Under the pieces are notes generated by a model. It did no database searches. It saw only the letters and a list, made by a program, of their open reading frames with translations, and was not told the origin of the DNA. Shown here piece after piece: positions 44,913 to 53,736 of a stretch of DNA of 64,000 bases. Each line of letters opens with the position of its first letter. The stretch's first letter is position 1. The stretch comes from Mycobacterium sp. Lineage in GTDB: Bacteria > Actinomycetota > Actinomycetes > Mycobacteriales > Mycobacteriaceae. The translations under genes were made by a program, and so were the position numbers. The stretch covers positions 83,705 to 147,704 of the forward strand of contig JAGQTV010000102.1 in assembly GCA_020438845.1 (NCBI GenBank), in the 5' to 3' direction.

Positions 44913-46262
44913 TCACCGCAAGTTCTTCAGGTGGACCAGGGAGACAAGACCCATCTGTCGGTGCAGCACAGCGGGCGGCAGGAGCCGGAAGCCCCGCACA
45001 CCGGGGCGGCCGGTTGCGGCCTGAGCGATCTTGCGGGCGATTCGGTAATCCATATCCTTGAGGACGCCCCGATCGGTGGTGGTGTCGAGTAAAGCCGGCA
45101 AGCCTGGAACCGCAAAGGGATTGGTGACGTCGAGCATGACGTTGGTCATCGCCACCAACTGTCGGGCCCGGTCTGCCACCGGTAAGCGGGCCAGGGCTGG
45201 TGTGGCCCCGTCGATCCGAGCTGTGATGCGATCCAGAAAGCGCCGCAGCCGGTGCGGGCCTACCGTGATGGCACCGGCGTGGTTCACCGACAACCCCAGG
45301 TAGTCGATCCGGTTGGTTCCTCGATAAGCGGGGTCCGCCTCGGCAGACCTGCCCGTCGCGCTCAGGGTGCTGCGAACTTCCTTTGCGGCCTTGCGTTTCA
45401 CGCCGAGTTCATCGACCAGCGAGTCGATGCGGGCATCGGTTTCCCGCAGTGCGTCGAGGTCGGGGTGAGCCAGCAGGAAATCGTCGTTGTACCGGGCGTA
45501 GAAGATGCCGTCGGTGGCCAGGATCGAATTGTCCATCGGGATGACCGCAAGATTCGCCAGTACGGGCACCATGGGGGTTCCCATGGCGACACCGCGCAAA
45601 CGGGTGAACTGGGTGCCGTCGGAATCGGTGACCACTGGGCGGGCCAGGCCAGTGATCAGATTCCAGGTGGTCTCCGAGGGTTCTCCGGTTGGGCTTCCCA
45701 GCCCGGCAACCTCGCGTAGCAGTGGCCAAAGTGGGGCATCGGGGCCCATCGGGAGGTTGTCGCCGTAGTGCTCGAAGTCGGACTGCAGGACATACAGCGG
45801 CGGCCCTTTGGGGCCCACCCGATCACGATGCGCTCGGATGAACGCGCCCAGGCCGCGCAATGCTCCGACGTTGGTCATCGCGGGCAGGTAGGAGTAGACG
45901 CCGGGCAGGCCGCGGGATCGCGCATTGCGGGTCAGAAGCTGGTACAGCGCCGACCCGACCACGTGGTCGGCGAAGACAGGCATGTGGGCGCAACGTTGTT
46001 TACCCTTTGTCTCCAGCACCCAGAGGTCGACTGGTTCCGGCGTATAGCGGCCGTCGGCCACGGCGCGGGCGATGGCCCGGGCCAGCCCGTGGCGGTTGGC
46101 GGCGGTGTCGAAATAGGTGACATCGGGGCCGGCGGTGGCATAGCCCTGACCACGTTGGCTCCGTTTGGCGAAAATCTTGAGGATGACGTCCTCATAGGCT
46201 TTCGGGTCGGCGAGGCTTCGGTCGATGTCGATGGGCGTGGGGCGCTGGACGTGGTCAGCCAT
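44913..46262 (-). CDS. Reverse transcriptase domain protein, unclassified
   Basis: A 449-residue protein. The RT core runs from about residue 85 to 345: fingers motif K-G-K-Q-R...A-D-H-V-V-G-S-A (86-105), motif A Q-S-D-F-E-H-Y with Asp162, motif B G-V-A-M-G-T-P-M-V-P-V-L-A-N-L (224-238), motif C Y-N-D-D with Asp260/Asp261 and thumb-proximal Y-L-G-L-S-V (321-326). All catalytic Asp are present; the usual Y-A-D-D is Y-N-D-D. No maturase or endonuclease domain follows, only about 100 helical residues. The ATG overlaps the membrane protein stop by 8 bp, and a terminator follows. GC content and codon use match the neighbours. Retron, DGR or DRT membership cannot be shown. Confidence 0.88.
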   Translation of the reverse strand: MADHVQRPTPIDIDRSLADPKAYEDVILKIFAKRSQRGQGYATAGPDVTYFDTAANRHGLARAIARAVADGRYTPEPVDLWVLETKGKQRCAHMPVFADHVVGSALYQLLTRNARSRGLPGVYSYLPAMTNVGALRGLGAFIRAHRDRVGPKGPPLYVLQSDFEHYGDNLPMGPDAPLWPLLREVAGLGSPTGEPSETTWNLITGLARPVVTDSDGTQFTRLRGVAMGTPMVPVLANLAVIPMDNSILATDGIFYARYNDDFLLAHPDLDALRETDARIDSLVDELGVKRKAAKEVRSTLSATGRSAEADPAYRGTNRIDYLGLSVNHAGAITVGPHRLRRFLDRITARIDGATPALARLPVADRARQLVAMTNVMLDVTNPFAVPGLPALLDTTTDRGVLKDMDYRIARKIAQAATGRPGVRGFRLLPPAVLHRQMGLVSLVHLKNLR

Positions 46263-48237
46263 CGGCTGCGCACCCGGCTTTCACGATGCGTCGCCAGGCC
46301 CGGAGTTGCTCGACTTCGGGCTCCGGTGGCAGCACGAACAGCAGTCGCAGCGTTCCCCGGCAGAACACCGGCGTGATGCGGCGACCGTCCAGGGGTACCT
46401 GGTCGGCTCCGTCCTCGAGGCTGGCCATCGCGGTGGGCAGGGCTCTGGCCAAGATGTTGTGTTCCACACCGCGCATGTTCTGGGCGCCGTCGAGTGTCTC
46501 GGTGTCGAAAGCGATCCCGTCGGCGAACAGCCGTCGGAATTGTGCGGTAAGGGCCTGCGGCGAATGCGGCTTACCCTCGTCCGGCGGGGTGGACGACCGC
46601 AGACTCATCGTGCCGCCGGTGGCGGTCTGGAGTGCAAGATGAGCGCTGGGCGCGCCGTCGACGGGCACGCGCTCGTAGAAGACCAGAGCCGTGGCTGAAC
46701 GGAACGCAAAATAACCCTTTCCGCCGAAGGTATCTCGCATCAGGGCCAGCACCGCCGACCGCTGTTTGCTGGTGATCGCTTGGGGAATGGCGCCGGTTCC
46801 CACTATGACCGGACCAGGTTCTGCTGCCAGTGCCTGCCGCCATTCGCCGTAACTCAACAGGGTGGGCAGCGGCGCGTCGCGGCGGTCCTGCAGGTGCTGC
46901 AGATTGATCAAGACGATGAGTTGGAGGAGCATTGCGGCGGTGATTTCGATCAGATCTGAGGCCGGATTCGGCTTCACCCACACCAGCCAGAGCAACGCAA
47001 TCAGCAGCAGGAAGGTAGCGATGTGGGCGCCGAATCGTCCCTCGGCAAAGAGGCGGATCTGGTATATGCCGATCACGCTGCGAACGACGAACAACGGGAT
47101 CAAGGCGAGCAGGAAACTGATCGGCACACCGTGCAGCAGGAAGCGGGCCAAGGCGAAGGCCAGCAGCCAGTAGAACAACGCGATGACCGGGGCCACCCAC
47201 AGCAGGGTGTGAAAGAAGCGGATCGCAAGCGGGCGAATGGCGGGTGCATTGCGTAGTCGAACGAAGTCGAAGTAGAAGATCCCGGCGCTCTCATAGGTGC
47301 CGCGGAACAGCGGCATGATCAGGTAGAAGAACTGGAACGCATTGATGTGCCGCCAAGCCGCCGACGCGGCGGTGAGGTCGAAGGTGCGGGTGTTGGTTCC
47401 GTAGAAGCCGACGAGCGCCAAAACAAGTACAGCGTCGAGACGCAGGCTCAGGCCCGACAGGGTCGTCTCCAGGCCGAGCATGGGCGGGATTTTCGGGAAC
47501 CGGCTCCAGAAGCCCCGATCGGCAAGACGTGGACGGATTCCCGTTAGGCGGTAGGCCTCCAGGCAGAAGTGCACGGTGATCCAGATGCTGATCGCGTTCG
47601 ACGCGATGATCGCGATGATGATCGCGGCGGCGGGGTAGTAGAAGAATCCAGCGCCGATCACTGCCAGTTGCACGAGGGTCGGCACGAACATCGACCAGGT
47701 GGGCTTGTGCACCCGCCGGGTCGCGTAGATGCCCGAATGCAACACCCGGACGGGCAACCCGATTGCGAGTTCGACGATGATCAGGAACGCGTAAAAGCGC
47801 CCGACCGGAGCCTCGCCGGCCAGGCTCGCTTTGTGCAGGACGAGTCCGCCGACGATCGTCGCGAGGAGAGCCGCAACTGCGCCGAGGAGGAACCAGCGGC
47901 CGATTTCGAGTTCGGCGGCGTCGCGTTCCCCGGACTTGGCGAAAGCCCGCAGGCGGTCTCGCATCACTTCCAGGAGTCCCCACCAACCGCCGGCCACGAT
48001 CAGGCTGCCGGCGCGAAGCACCATCACCGTGAAAGTCGCCACGCCGCCCAGCGCGGAAAGCAGAATGAAGAATTCCGCGACGTGTACGGCAAACCGGACC
48101 GTCGAAACCAGGAAGGGGAATCGCAATCGGTAGCGGAAATAGGCGAATAACCGGCCGGTGAGGAAGCTGGAGTACAGCGACACGACACGGTCCTGCTGGC
48201 CCGCGGTGCGCTCGAACCAGCGGTCGACTTCGTTCAC
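46255..48237 (-). CDS. Flippase-like polytopic membrane protein coupled to reverse transcriptase
   Basis: A 660-residue protein from GTG 48,237; the frame extends to 48,333 but that would overlap the divergent RNase T2 gene. The first about 460 residues contain 12-14 hydrophobic helices arranged like polysaccharide or lipid flippases (Wzx/MurJ/MATE type), with charged loops such as R-D-R-L-R-A-F-A-K-S-G. The last about 200 residues are a soluble domain with G-P-V-I-V-G-T-G-A-I-P, G-G-K-G-Y-F-A-F-R-S-A and C-R-G-T-L-R-L-L-F-V-L-P, which I do not recognise. It is coupled by an 8-bp overlap to the RT gene. Promoter most likely in 48,238-48,314. Confidence 0.8.
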   Translation of the reverse strand: MNEVDRWFERTAGQQDRVVSLYSSFLTGRLFAYFRYRLRFPFLVSTVRFAVHVAEFFILLSALGGVATFTVMVLRAGSLIVAGGWWGLLEVMRDRLRAFAKSGERDAAELEIGRWFLLGAVAALLATIVGGLVLHKASLAGEAPVGRFYAFLIIVELAIGLPVRVLHSGIYATRRVHKPTWSMFVPTLVQLAVIGAGFFYYPAAAIIIAIIASNAISIWITVHFCLEAYRLTGIRPRLADRGFWSRFPKIPPMLGLETTLSGLSLRLDAVLVLALVGFYGTNTRTFDLTAASAAWRHINAFQFFYLIMPLFRGTYESAGIFYFDFVRLRNAPAIRPLAIRFFHTLLWVAPVIALFYWLLAFALARFLLHGVPISFLLALIPLFVVRSVIGIYQIRLFAEGRFGAHIATFLLLIALLWLVWVKPNPASDLIEITAAMLLQLIVLINLQHLQDRRDAPLPTLLSYGEWRQALAAEPGPVIVGTGAIPQAITSKQRSAVLALMRDTFGGKGYFAFRSATALVFYERVPVDGAPSAHLALQTATGGTMSLRSSTPPDEGKPHSPQALTAQFRRLFADGIAFDTETLDGAQNMRGVEHNILARALPTAMASLEDGADQVPLDGRRITPVFCRGTLRLLFVLPPEPEVEQLRAWRRIVKAGCAADG

Positions 48238-48314
48238 GTTCCGGCCTGGCTCGATCCTGGTGGGTGTCTCGGTGGTGGACGTCGGGGCCCGTTGGCTGTT
48301 GAATAGAGTGCGCC

Positions 48315-49064
48315 ATGAAGCGGCGTGATGCAAAGGTATTAGCCATATCGGCCGGACTTTCGGTGGTCGTCGTCGCCGCCATCGTCTACAGCTTCATAAT
48401 CGATCGACGGCCGGAGGGGCCGGCGCCGGGGAGCAGTTCGTCGAGTTGGTTGACGATGACCTGGGGGCCGAGCCTCTGCATGGTGGAAGCCAAGAACGCA
48501 GGGTGCAAATCCGGTCATGTCGGCAAGATGGGACAGTCCCTCGTGCTGCACGGGCTGTGGCCGCAACCGTCGACGGAGCAGTACTGCGGCGTGCCTGTGC
48601 GCGGTGCGGACCGACGGTCGGTCGATTTGCCGGATGGGGTTCGAAATACGTTGCAGGACATGATGTCCGACGAAACCACGATGGCTCCGCACGAATGGTA
48701 CGCACACGGCACCTGCTCGGGAGTGACACCACCGGAGTACTTCGGCGTCGCCACCACCCTTGCGACGCAGGTGCGCTCGCTTCTGGACCCGGTTTTCGTG
48801 AATGCGAAAGGAGACCAGTTGTCACCCCGCGCCCTGCAGGAGAGCCTCGACGCCGCGTTCGGCGGCAGGGCAGGCAATAGAATTGGCCTGACCTGCCGCG
48901 ACGTCGACGGTCAGTCGATTGTCTACGAGATCCACCTGTCGCTCCCCTCCGTCGTCGACCTTCTCGCCGACCAAAAGGCCGACAACACGCTCGCACTCGG
49001 CGACTCGCTGGCGAAGGGCCCCGAGATTCCTCCCGGTTGCGGACAAGGTCGGGTGCCGGGATGA
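48315..49064 (+). CDS. RNase T2 family ribonuclease, membrane-anchored or secreted
   Basis: A 249-residue protein with an N-terminal hydrophobic helix (10-28), uncleaved or signal. RNase T2 sites: CAS-I V-L-H-G-L-W-P with His79, and CAS-II H-E-W-Y-A-H-G-T-C with His126, Glu127 and His131. The lysine normally between W and H in CAS-II is Ala130 here, which may lower activity. Six or more cysteines fit disulfide bonding outside the cytoplasm. It should cleave RNA to 2',3'-cyclic phosphates in the envelope or medium. It is divergent from the RT/membrane protein operon, 77 bp between starts, and 28 bp before the P450 gene. Confidence 0.85.
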   Translation: MKRRDAKVLAISAGLSVVVVAAIVYSFIIDRRPEGPAPGSSSSSWLTMTWGPSLCMVEAKNAGCKSGHVGKMGQSLVLHGLWPQPSTEQYCGVPVRGADRRSVDLPDGVRNTLQDMMSDETTMAPHEWYAHGTCSGVTPPEYFGVATTLATQVRSLLDPVFVNAKGDQLSPRALQESLDAAFGGRAGNRIGLTCRDVDGQSIVYEIHLSLPSVVDLLADQKADNTLALGDSLAKGPEIPPGCGQGRVPG

Positions 49065-49092
49065 CGGTTCCGGGGATGACGGGGGTTAGCGG

Positions 49093-50298
49093 ATGACACA
49101 GGCGCTGCTGGTGCAACTGCTCGAACCGGCCAACCGGGCGAACCCCTACCCGGTGTACGACCGACTTCGGGAAAGCGGCCCGCTACTGTTGCCGGAATCC
49201 AATCTCGTTGTGTTCTCGTCTTTTTCGGATTGCGAAAAGGTCTTGCGCAACCCGGCTTCGTGCAGCGACCGAATGAAGTCGACCTCGGCCCAACGATTGC
49301 TGGCCGCCGGCGAGAATCCTCGGCCCCTGGGTACGCCGGGCTTCCTGTTCCTCGACCCCCCGGACCACACTCGGTTGCGTCGCCTGGTCAGCAAGGCCTT
49401 CTCGCCCAGGGTGGTCAAGGCTCTCGAACCCGATATCGCGGATCTGGTCGACGGGCTGTTGGACGCAGTGGCCGAGAAGGGTCAGTTCGACGCAGTCCCG
49501 GACCTGGCCTACCCGCTCCCAGTCGCGGTGATCTGTCGACTGCTCGGCGTACCGCTGGACGACGAACCCGAATTCAGCAGGGCCTCGGGGCTGCTGGCCC
49601 AGGGCCTGGATCCTTTCATTGCATTCACCGGCGAAACACAGGGCTTCGATGAGCGACTGGAGGCCGGACTCTGGTTGCGGGCCTATCTTCGGGACCTGTT
49701 GCAACAGCGTCGTGCGCACCCCGCCGACGACCTGATGTCGGCGCTGATCGCTGTTGAGGAGTCCGGAGACCAGCTCACCGAAGATGAGATCGTTGCGACG
49801 TGCAACCTGCTGCTCATCGCGGGTCACGAGACGACGGTGAATCTCATCGCCAACGCGGTGTTGGCCATGTTGCGCAACCGCCAGTACTGGACCGCATTGG
49901 CAGACGACTCGGAGCGGGCCAGCGGGATCGTTGAGGAGACACTGCGTCTCGATCCGCCGGTGCAATTGGTCGGGCGGGTCGCCGGTGAGGACATGACAGT
50001 CGGCGACACTGACATCCCCAAAGGGGACAACATGATGCTGCTGCTGGCAGCCGCCCACCGCGACCCCGCGGTGGTCGACCGGCCGGGCGAATTCGACCCC
50101 ACTCGGCCCTCGATCCGCCACCTCGCTTTCGGTCTGGGGGCGCACTTCTGTCTGGGCTCCCCGCTGGCCCGACTGGAGGCTGCGGTTGCGCTGTCGGCGG
50201 TAACCAAACGGTTCTCCGGCGCGCAGCTGGCGGCAGAACCGGTCTACAAGCCGCACGTCACGCTACGCGGCATGGCCAGCCTGGAAGTCTCCCTCTAG
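49093..50298 (+). CDS. Cytochrome P450
   Basis: A 401-residue soluble P450. The heme thiolate is Cys353 in F-G-L-G-A-H-F-C-L-G, the I-helix oxygen motif A-G-H-E-T is at 243-247, and the K-helix E-E-T-L-R is at 281-285. Length and motifs are those of class I bacterial P450s that need ferredoxin and reductase, neither of which is encoded here. Substrate unknown. It overlaps gluQRS tail-to-tail by 4 bp and may be cotranscribed with the RNase T2 gene. Confidence 0.92.
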   Translation: MTQALLVQLLEPANRANPYPVYDRLRESGPLLLPESNLVVFSSFSDCEKVLRNPASCSDRMKSTSAQRLLAAGENPRPLGTPGFLFLDPPDHTRLRRLVSKAFSPRVVKALEPDIADLVDGLLDAVAEKGQFDAVPDLAYPLPVAVICRLLGVPLDDEPEFSRASGLLAQGLDPFIAFTGETQGFDERLEAGLWLRAYLRDLLQQRRAHPADDLMSALIAVEESGDQLTEDEIVATCNLLLIAGHETTVNLIANAVLAMLRNRQYWTALADDSERASGIVEETLRLDPPVQLVGRVAGEDMTVGDTDIPKGDNMMLLLAAAHRDPAVVDRPGEFDPTRPSIRHLAFGLGAHFCLGSPLARLEAAVALSAVTKRFSGAQLAAEPVYKPHVTLRGMASLEVSL

Positions 50299-51209
50299 AC
50301 GGACTCGCGGAAGATCCACGGCGAGCGTGGAAGCCGTGCCGGGTCGAACTGATCGAGCAACTCAGCCATGTTCGCCGCCGGGCAGCCCAGCGATTCCGTG
50401 ATCAAGGCGAACGCTCGTTGCGCTCCCAGTTCCGCGAGCGTCACCGCACCGTCCCGCTTGGCCAGTCGTTTGCCGTCGGCGTTGAGCGCCAGCGGAACGT
50501 GGGCGTACACCGGTTGCGGATGGCCGAGCAGAGCAGCCAGATAGGCCTGCCGGGGGGAGGACGCCAGCAGGTCGTCGCCGCGTACCACCTGGTCGACTCC
50601 CGAGGCGGCGTCGTCCACCACCACCGCCAGGTTGTAGGCCGCGACGCCGTCGCCGCGCCGGAGCACGAAGTCGTCCACCACCCCGGTGAACTCACCGTGC
50701 AGCAGGTCGGTCACCGTGAAGTGATCGACGCCCGCGCGCAGGCGCAATGCGGGTGACCGGCCCGCCGCCCGCTTGTCCGCGAGTTGGGCGGCGTGAAGCT
50801 CTCGGCAGGTGCCCGGATAGGCCCCTTCCGGGGCGTGCGGGGCTCGCGGTGCGTTGAGGATTTCCCTTCTGCTGCAGAAGCATTCGTAGACCAGCCCGTT
50901 CCGGGCCAGATCGTCGACGACGGTGTCGTAGTGGTCGGGGTGAGTCGACTGCCACTGTGGCTCCTCGTCCCAGGTGACTCCCATGGCGGCGAGGTCGGCC
51001 AACTGGCGCTCGGCGATGTCGTCATGGGTGCGGTCGTCAAGGTCCTCGACGCGGATCAGAAAGCGCCGACCCGTCGAACGGGCGAACAGCCAGGCCAGCA
51101 CGGCGGTGCGCAGGTTGCCGATGTGTAAGTCGGCCGACGGACTGGGCGCGAACCGGCCGGCCCCGGAGTTGGTGTGCCCGGAGTTGGTGTGCCCGGAGTT
51201 GGTGTGCAT
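50295..51209 (-). CDS. gluQRS: Glutamyl-queuosine tRNA-Asp synthetase
   Basis: A 304-residue truncated GluRS-like enzyme from ATG 51,209. H-I-G-N (29-32) is the HIGH-type motif in A-P-S-P-S-A-D-L-H-I-G-N, a zinc site is formed by Cys110, Cys112, Tyr131 and Cys135, and K-R-L-A-K-R-D-G is the KMSKS counterpart. The anticodon-binding domain is absent, as expected. It activates glutamate and attaches it to queuosine-34 of tRNA-Asp. The N-terminus has three H-T-N-S-G repeats from a 15-bp tandem repeat. It diverges from ligC with 28 bp between starts. Confidence 0.88.
   Translation of the reverse strand: MHTNSGHTNSGHTNSGAGRFAPSPSADLHIGNLRTAVLAWLFARSTGRRFLIRVEDLDDRTHDDIAERQLADLAAMGVTWDEEPQWQSTHPDHYDTVVDDLARNGLVYECFCSRREILNAPRAPHAPEGAYPGTCRELHAAQLADKRAAGRSPALRLRAGVDHFTVTDLLHGEFTGVVDDFVLRRGDGVAAYNLAVVVDDAASGVDQVVRGDDLLASSPRQAYLAALLGHPQPVYAHVPLALNADGKRLAKRDGAVTLAELGAQRAFALITESLGCPAANMAELLDQFDPARLPRSPWIFRESV
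51164..51207. repeat. 15-bp tandem repeat at the gluQRS start
   Basis: Three copies of CGGAGTTGGTGTGCC encode the H-T-N-S-G repeats directly after the initiator Met of GluQRS. The array lies 30 bp from the divergent ligC start. Confidence 0.88.
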
Positions 51210-51237
51210 CGCCGTCGAATGTACGACGATTGGTTCC

Positions 51238-52272
51238 GTGGACCTGCCCGTCGCACCTCCGGTGGAGCCGATGCTGGCCAAAGCGCAGGCGAAAGTTCCG
51301 TCCGAACCGGGAGTCTGGTCCTACGAACCGAAGTGGGACGGCTTCCGTGCTGTGGTGTTCCGCGACGGCGACGAGGTCGTCATGCAGTCGCGCAACGGCA
51401 AGGAGCTCGGCCGCTACTTCCCCGAACTGATCACTGCTCTGCGTGACGAACTGGCGCCGCGGTGCGTGCTGGACGGAGAGGTTGTGGTGCCCCGGGAGAT
51501 CGACGGTCGGGTGCGGCTGGACTGGGACTCCCTCTCGGGGCGTATCCACCCGGCAGAGAGTCGGGTGCGGATGCTTGCCGAACAGACACCCGCACACTTC
51601 ATCGGGTTCGACGCTCTGGCGGTCGGGGACCGGTCGCTGATGGCGGAGCCGTTTCGGGTGCGTAGGTCGGCGCTGACAGAGTCGGTTGGCGAAGGCGACT
51701 GGTGTCACGTCACCCGCACCACCGAGGATCCGGGGTTGGCGACCGGTTGGTTCGAGACCTTCGAGGGTGCGGGCCTCGACGGCGTGGTTGCCAAGCGGCT
51801 CGCGGGTCTCTACCTGCCGGGCAAACGGGAGATGGTGAAGGTCAAGCACGCGCGCGACGCGGACTGCGTCGTGATGGGCTACCGCATCCACAAGAGCGGT
51901 GTCGGTCTGGGCTCGCTGCTGCTCGGGCTGTATCGCGGCGACGGTGACATCGAGATGGTCGGTGGAGCGGCGTCCTTCAGCACCAGGGATCGGATCGCCC
52001 TACTGGCTGAACTGGAGCCGTTGCGCATCGGCGAGGGCATCGTCAACGACGGCGAACCCAGTAGGTGGAACGCGGCGGCCGACAAGCGGTGGATCCCGGT
52101 CCGCCGGGAGAGGGTTGCGCAGGTGGCCTACGACCAAATGGAGGGCAGTCGCTTCCGGCACACGGTGCGATTCCTGCGCTGGCGTCCGGACCGTGAACCG
52201 CGAAGCTGCACCTTCGACCAACTCGATGTTCCCGTGGACTACGACCTCTACGACGTCCTGGAGACCCGCTGA
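51238..52272 (+). CDS. ligC: ATP-dependent DNA ligase LigC
   Basis: A 344-residue ligase from GTG 51,238, giving the expected V-D-L-P-V-x-P-P start. The nucleotidyl lysine is Lys32 in E-P-K-W-D-G-F-R. Motifs III (F-I-G-F-D-A-L), IV (L-D-G-V-V-A-K-R) and V (M-V-K-V-K-H) are present, followed by an OB-fold (about 215-340). It seals nicks using ATP and in mycobacteria can support NHEJ/back-up repair with its neighbouring polymerase. Its TGA overlaps the polymerase ATG by one base. Confidence 0.92.
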   Translation: MDLPVAPPVEPMLAKAQAKVPSEPGVWSYEPKWDGFRAVVFRDGDEVVMQSRNGKELGRYFPELITALRDELAPRCVLDGEVVVPREIDGRVRLDWDSLSGRIHPAESRVRMLAEQTPAHFIGFDALAVGDRSLMAEPFRVRRSALTESVGEGDWCHVTRTTEDPGLATGWFETFEGAGLDGVVAKRLAGLYLPGKREMVKVKHARDADCVVMGYRIHKSGVGLGSLLLGLYRGDGDIEMVGGAASFSTRDRIALLAELEPLRIGEGIVNDGEPSRWNAAADKRWIPVRRERVAQVAYDQMEGSRFRHTVRFLRWRPDREPRSCTFDQLDVPVDYDLYDVLETR

Positions 52273-53324
52273 TGCCCTCGAACACGCCAGCTGAGGAGAT
52301 CGACGTCGACGGTGTCGCGGTCCGGGTCACCAACCGCGACAAGGTGTACTTCCCGCTGCTCGGTTCAGGAGGAACCAAGGGCGCGCTGATCGACTACTAC
52401 CGCACGGTGGCGTGTCGAGGCGAGCTGCTGACCGCGCTGCGGGACCGGCCGACGCACCTGCAACGCTTCCCCGATGGCATCGACGGAGAGCAGATCTTCC
52501 AGAAGCGTGTCCCGGAAAAACACCCCGACTACCTCAAGACTTGTCGGGTGACCTTCCCCTCCGGTCGCACCGCTGACGCGCTGATGGTGACCCATCCGTC
52601 AGCGGTTGTCTGGGCAGCTCAAATGGGCACCATAACGTTGCACCCGTGGCAGGTCCGGTGCCCCGACACAGACCATCCCGACGAACTGCGGATTGACCTC
52701 GACCCGCAACCGGGCACCGGCTTCGCCGAGGCCCGGACTGTGGCGGTGGACATCCTGAAACCGCTGCTCGACGAACTCGGTTTGGTCGGCTACCCCAAGA
52801 CCTCCGGCGGCCGCGGAGTGCACGTGTTCCTGCGGATCAGGACCGACTGGGACTTCGTTGCCGTCCGCCGCGCGGGAATCGCGCTGGCGCGGGAGGCGGA
52901 GCGAAGGGCACCGGACCTGGTGACGACGTCCTGGTGGAAGGAGGAGCGTGGCGAGAAGATCTTCATCGACTTCAATCAGAACGCACGGGACCGCACGTTT
53001 GCCGCCGCCTACTCGGTTCGGCCCACTCCGATCGCGACGGTATCGACGCCGTTGACGTGGGCTGAACTTGCCAATGCCGTAAGCCCGGATGACTACACCA
53101 TTGCGACCGTGCCCGCGCTGGTGGCCCGGCGCGGTGATCCGATGGCCGCGATGGACGCACTGGCACAGACGATCGAACCACTGCTGGCGATGGCCGCCGC
53201 TGACGCCGACCGCGGGCTGGGAGACCTGCCCTATCCGCCTAACTATCCGAAGATGCCCGGCGAACCCAAGCGGGTGCAACCAAGCCGAAATGCCGACCTG
53301 AACAGGAAAAACAAGTCGAAGTAG
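52272..53324 (+). CDS. LigD-like primase-polymerase (stand-alone PolDom)
   Basis: A 350-residue archaeo-eukaryotic primase-type polymerase, matching Rv3730c beside ligC. The metal ligands are Asp142 and Asp144 in I-D-L-D-P, with a third Asp in F-I-D-F-N-Q-N, and K-T-S-G-G-R-G-V-H-V-F binds the nucleotide. Stand-alone PolD proteins add ribo- or deoxynucleotides in gap filling and end-joining repair. It is coupled to ligC. The last 36 bp before its divergent tail (53,252-53,287) recur exactly at 54,225-54,260. Confidence 0.9.
   Translation: MPSNTPAEEIDVDGVAVRVTNRDKVYFPLLGSGGTKGALIDYYRTVACRGELLTALRDRPTHLQRFPDGIDGEQIFQKRVPEKHPDYLKTCRVTFPSGRTADALMVTHPSAVVWAAQMGTITLHPWQVRCPDTDHPDELRIDLDPQPGTGFAEARTVAVDILKPLLDELGLVGYPKTSGGRGVHVFLRIRTDWDFVAVRRAGIALAREAERRAPDLVTTSWWKEERGEKIFIDFNQNARDRTFAAAYSVRPTPIATVSTPLTWAELANAVSPDDYTIATVPALVARRGDPMAAMDALAQTIEPLLAMAAADADRGLGDLPYPPNYPKMPGEPKRVQPSRNADLNRKNKSK
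53252..53287 (+). repeat. 36-bp perfect repeat, left copy (polymerase gene 3' end)
   Basis: It encodes M-P-G-E-P-K-R-V-Q-P-S-R in the polymerase C-terminus. It is identical to 54,225-54,260, 973 bp downstream, in the same orientation. Confidence 0.9.
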
Positions 53325-53736
53325 CGTCACACGTGGCCCTGGGAAAGCCTGCGGGCCAGTATCAATCGCTACCCGCGCGTTCAAGGGAAGGCCGATCGCA
53401 CACGCGTGCTCGGCCAGTCGATCACCTGACCGCACTACTCGCCGCCTGGAACGGCCGAGGATTCCGCCGAACACGTGCGCACGCAGTGGCAATTGCTGCT
53501 CCCGGAACAACATCCGCTCATGCTGAACTCGCCTATCGAGGCGATCGTCCACAACGGCAAACTCCTCGAACGTCCCACCTACGTCACCCCACCGACTCCA
53601 CCATCGGACGGTGGACCATCAGCAAACCGGAACGGAGGTCGCCTGAAAGCACCTCGATCCATGGAATTGACATCGAATTGACAATGCCTCGCGCGCAAAG
53701 TGGGGCCGGTCCACAATGGTTTATCACGGGGACAAG
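53325..53736 (+). other. Intergenic stretch with a possible gene remnant
   Basis: No intact gene is convincing. From about 53,430 to the TGA at 53,679-53,681 one frame is open and reads protein-like (T-Q-W-Q-L-L-L-P-E-Q-H-P, S-P-I-E-A-I-V-H-N-G-K) but has no good start or ribosome-binding site. The tail is low-complexity Pro/Gly/Ser. A longer frame in another phase (53,333-53,758) has unusual composition. It may be the end of a decayed gene. Confidence 0.35.

Noticed and set aside
44913-46262. Group II intron maturase
   Set aside because: No maturase X domain, endonuclease domain or domain V-like RNA is visible next to the RT frame.
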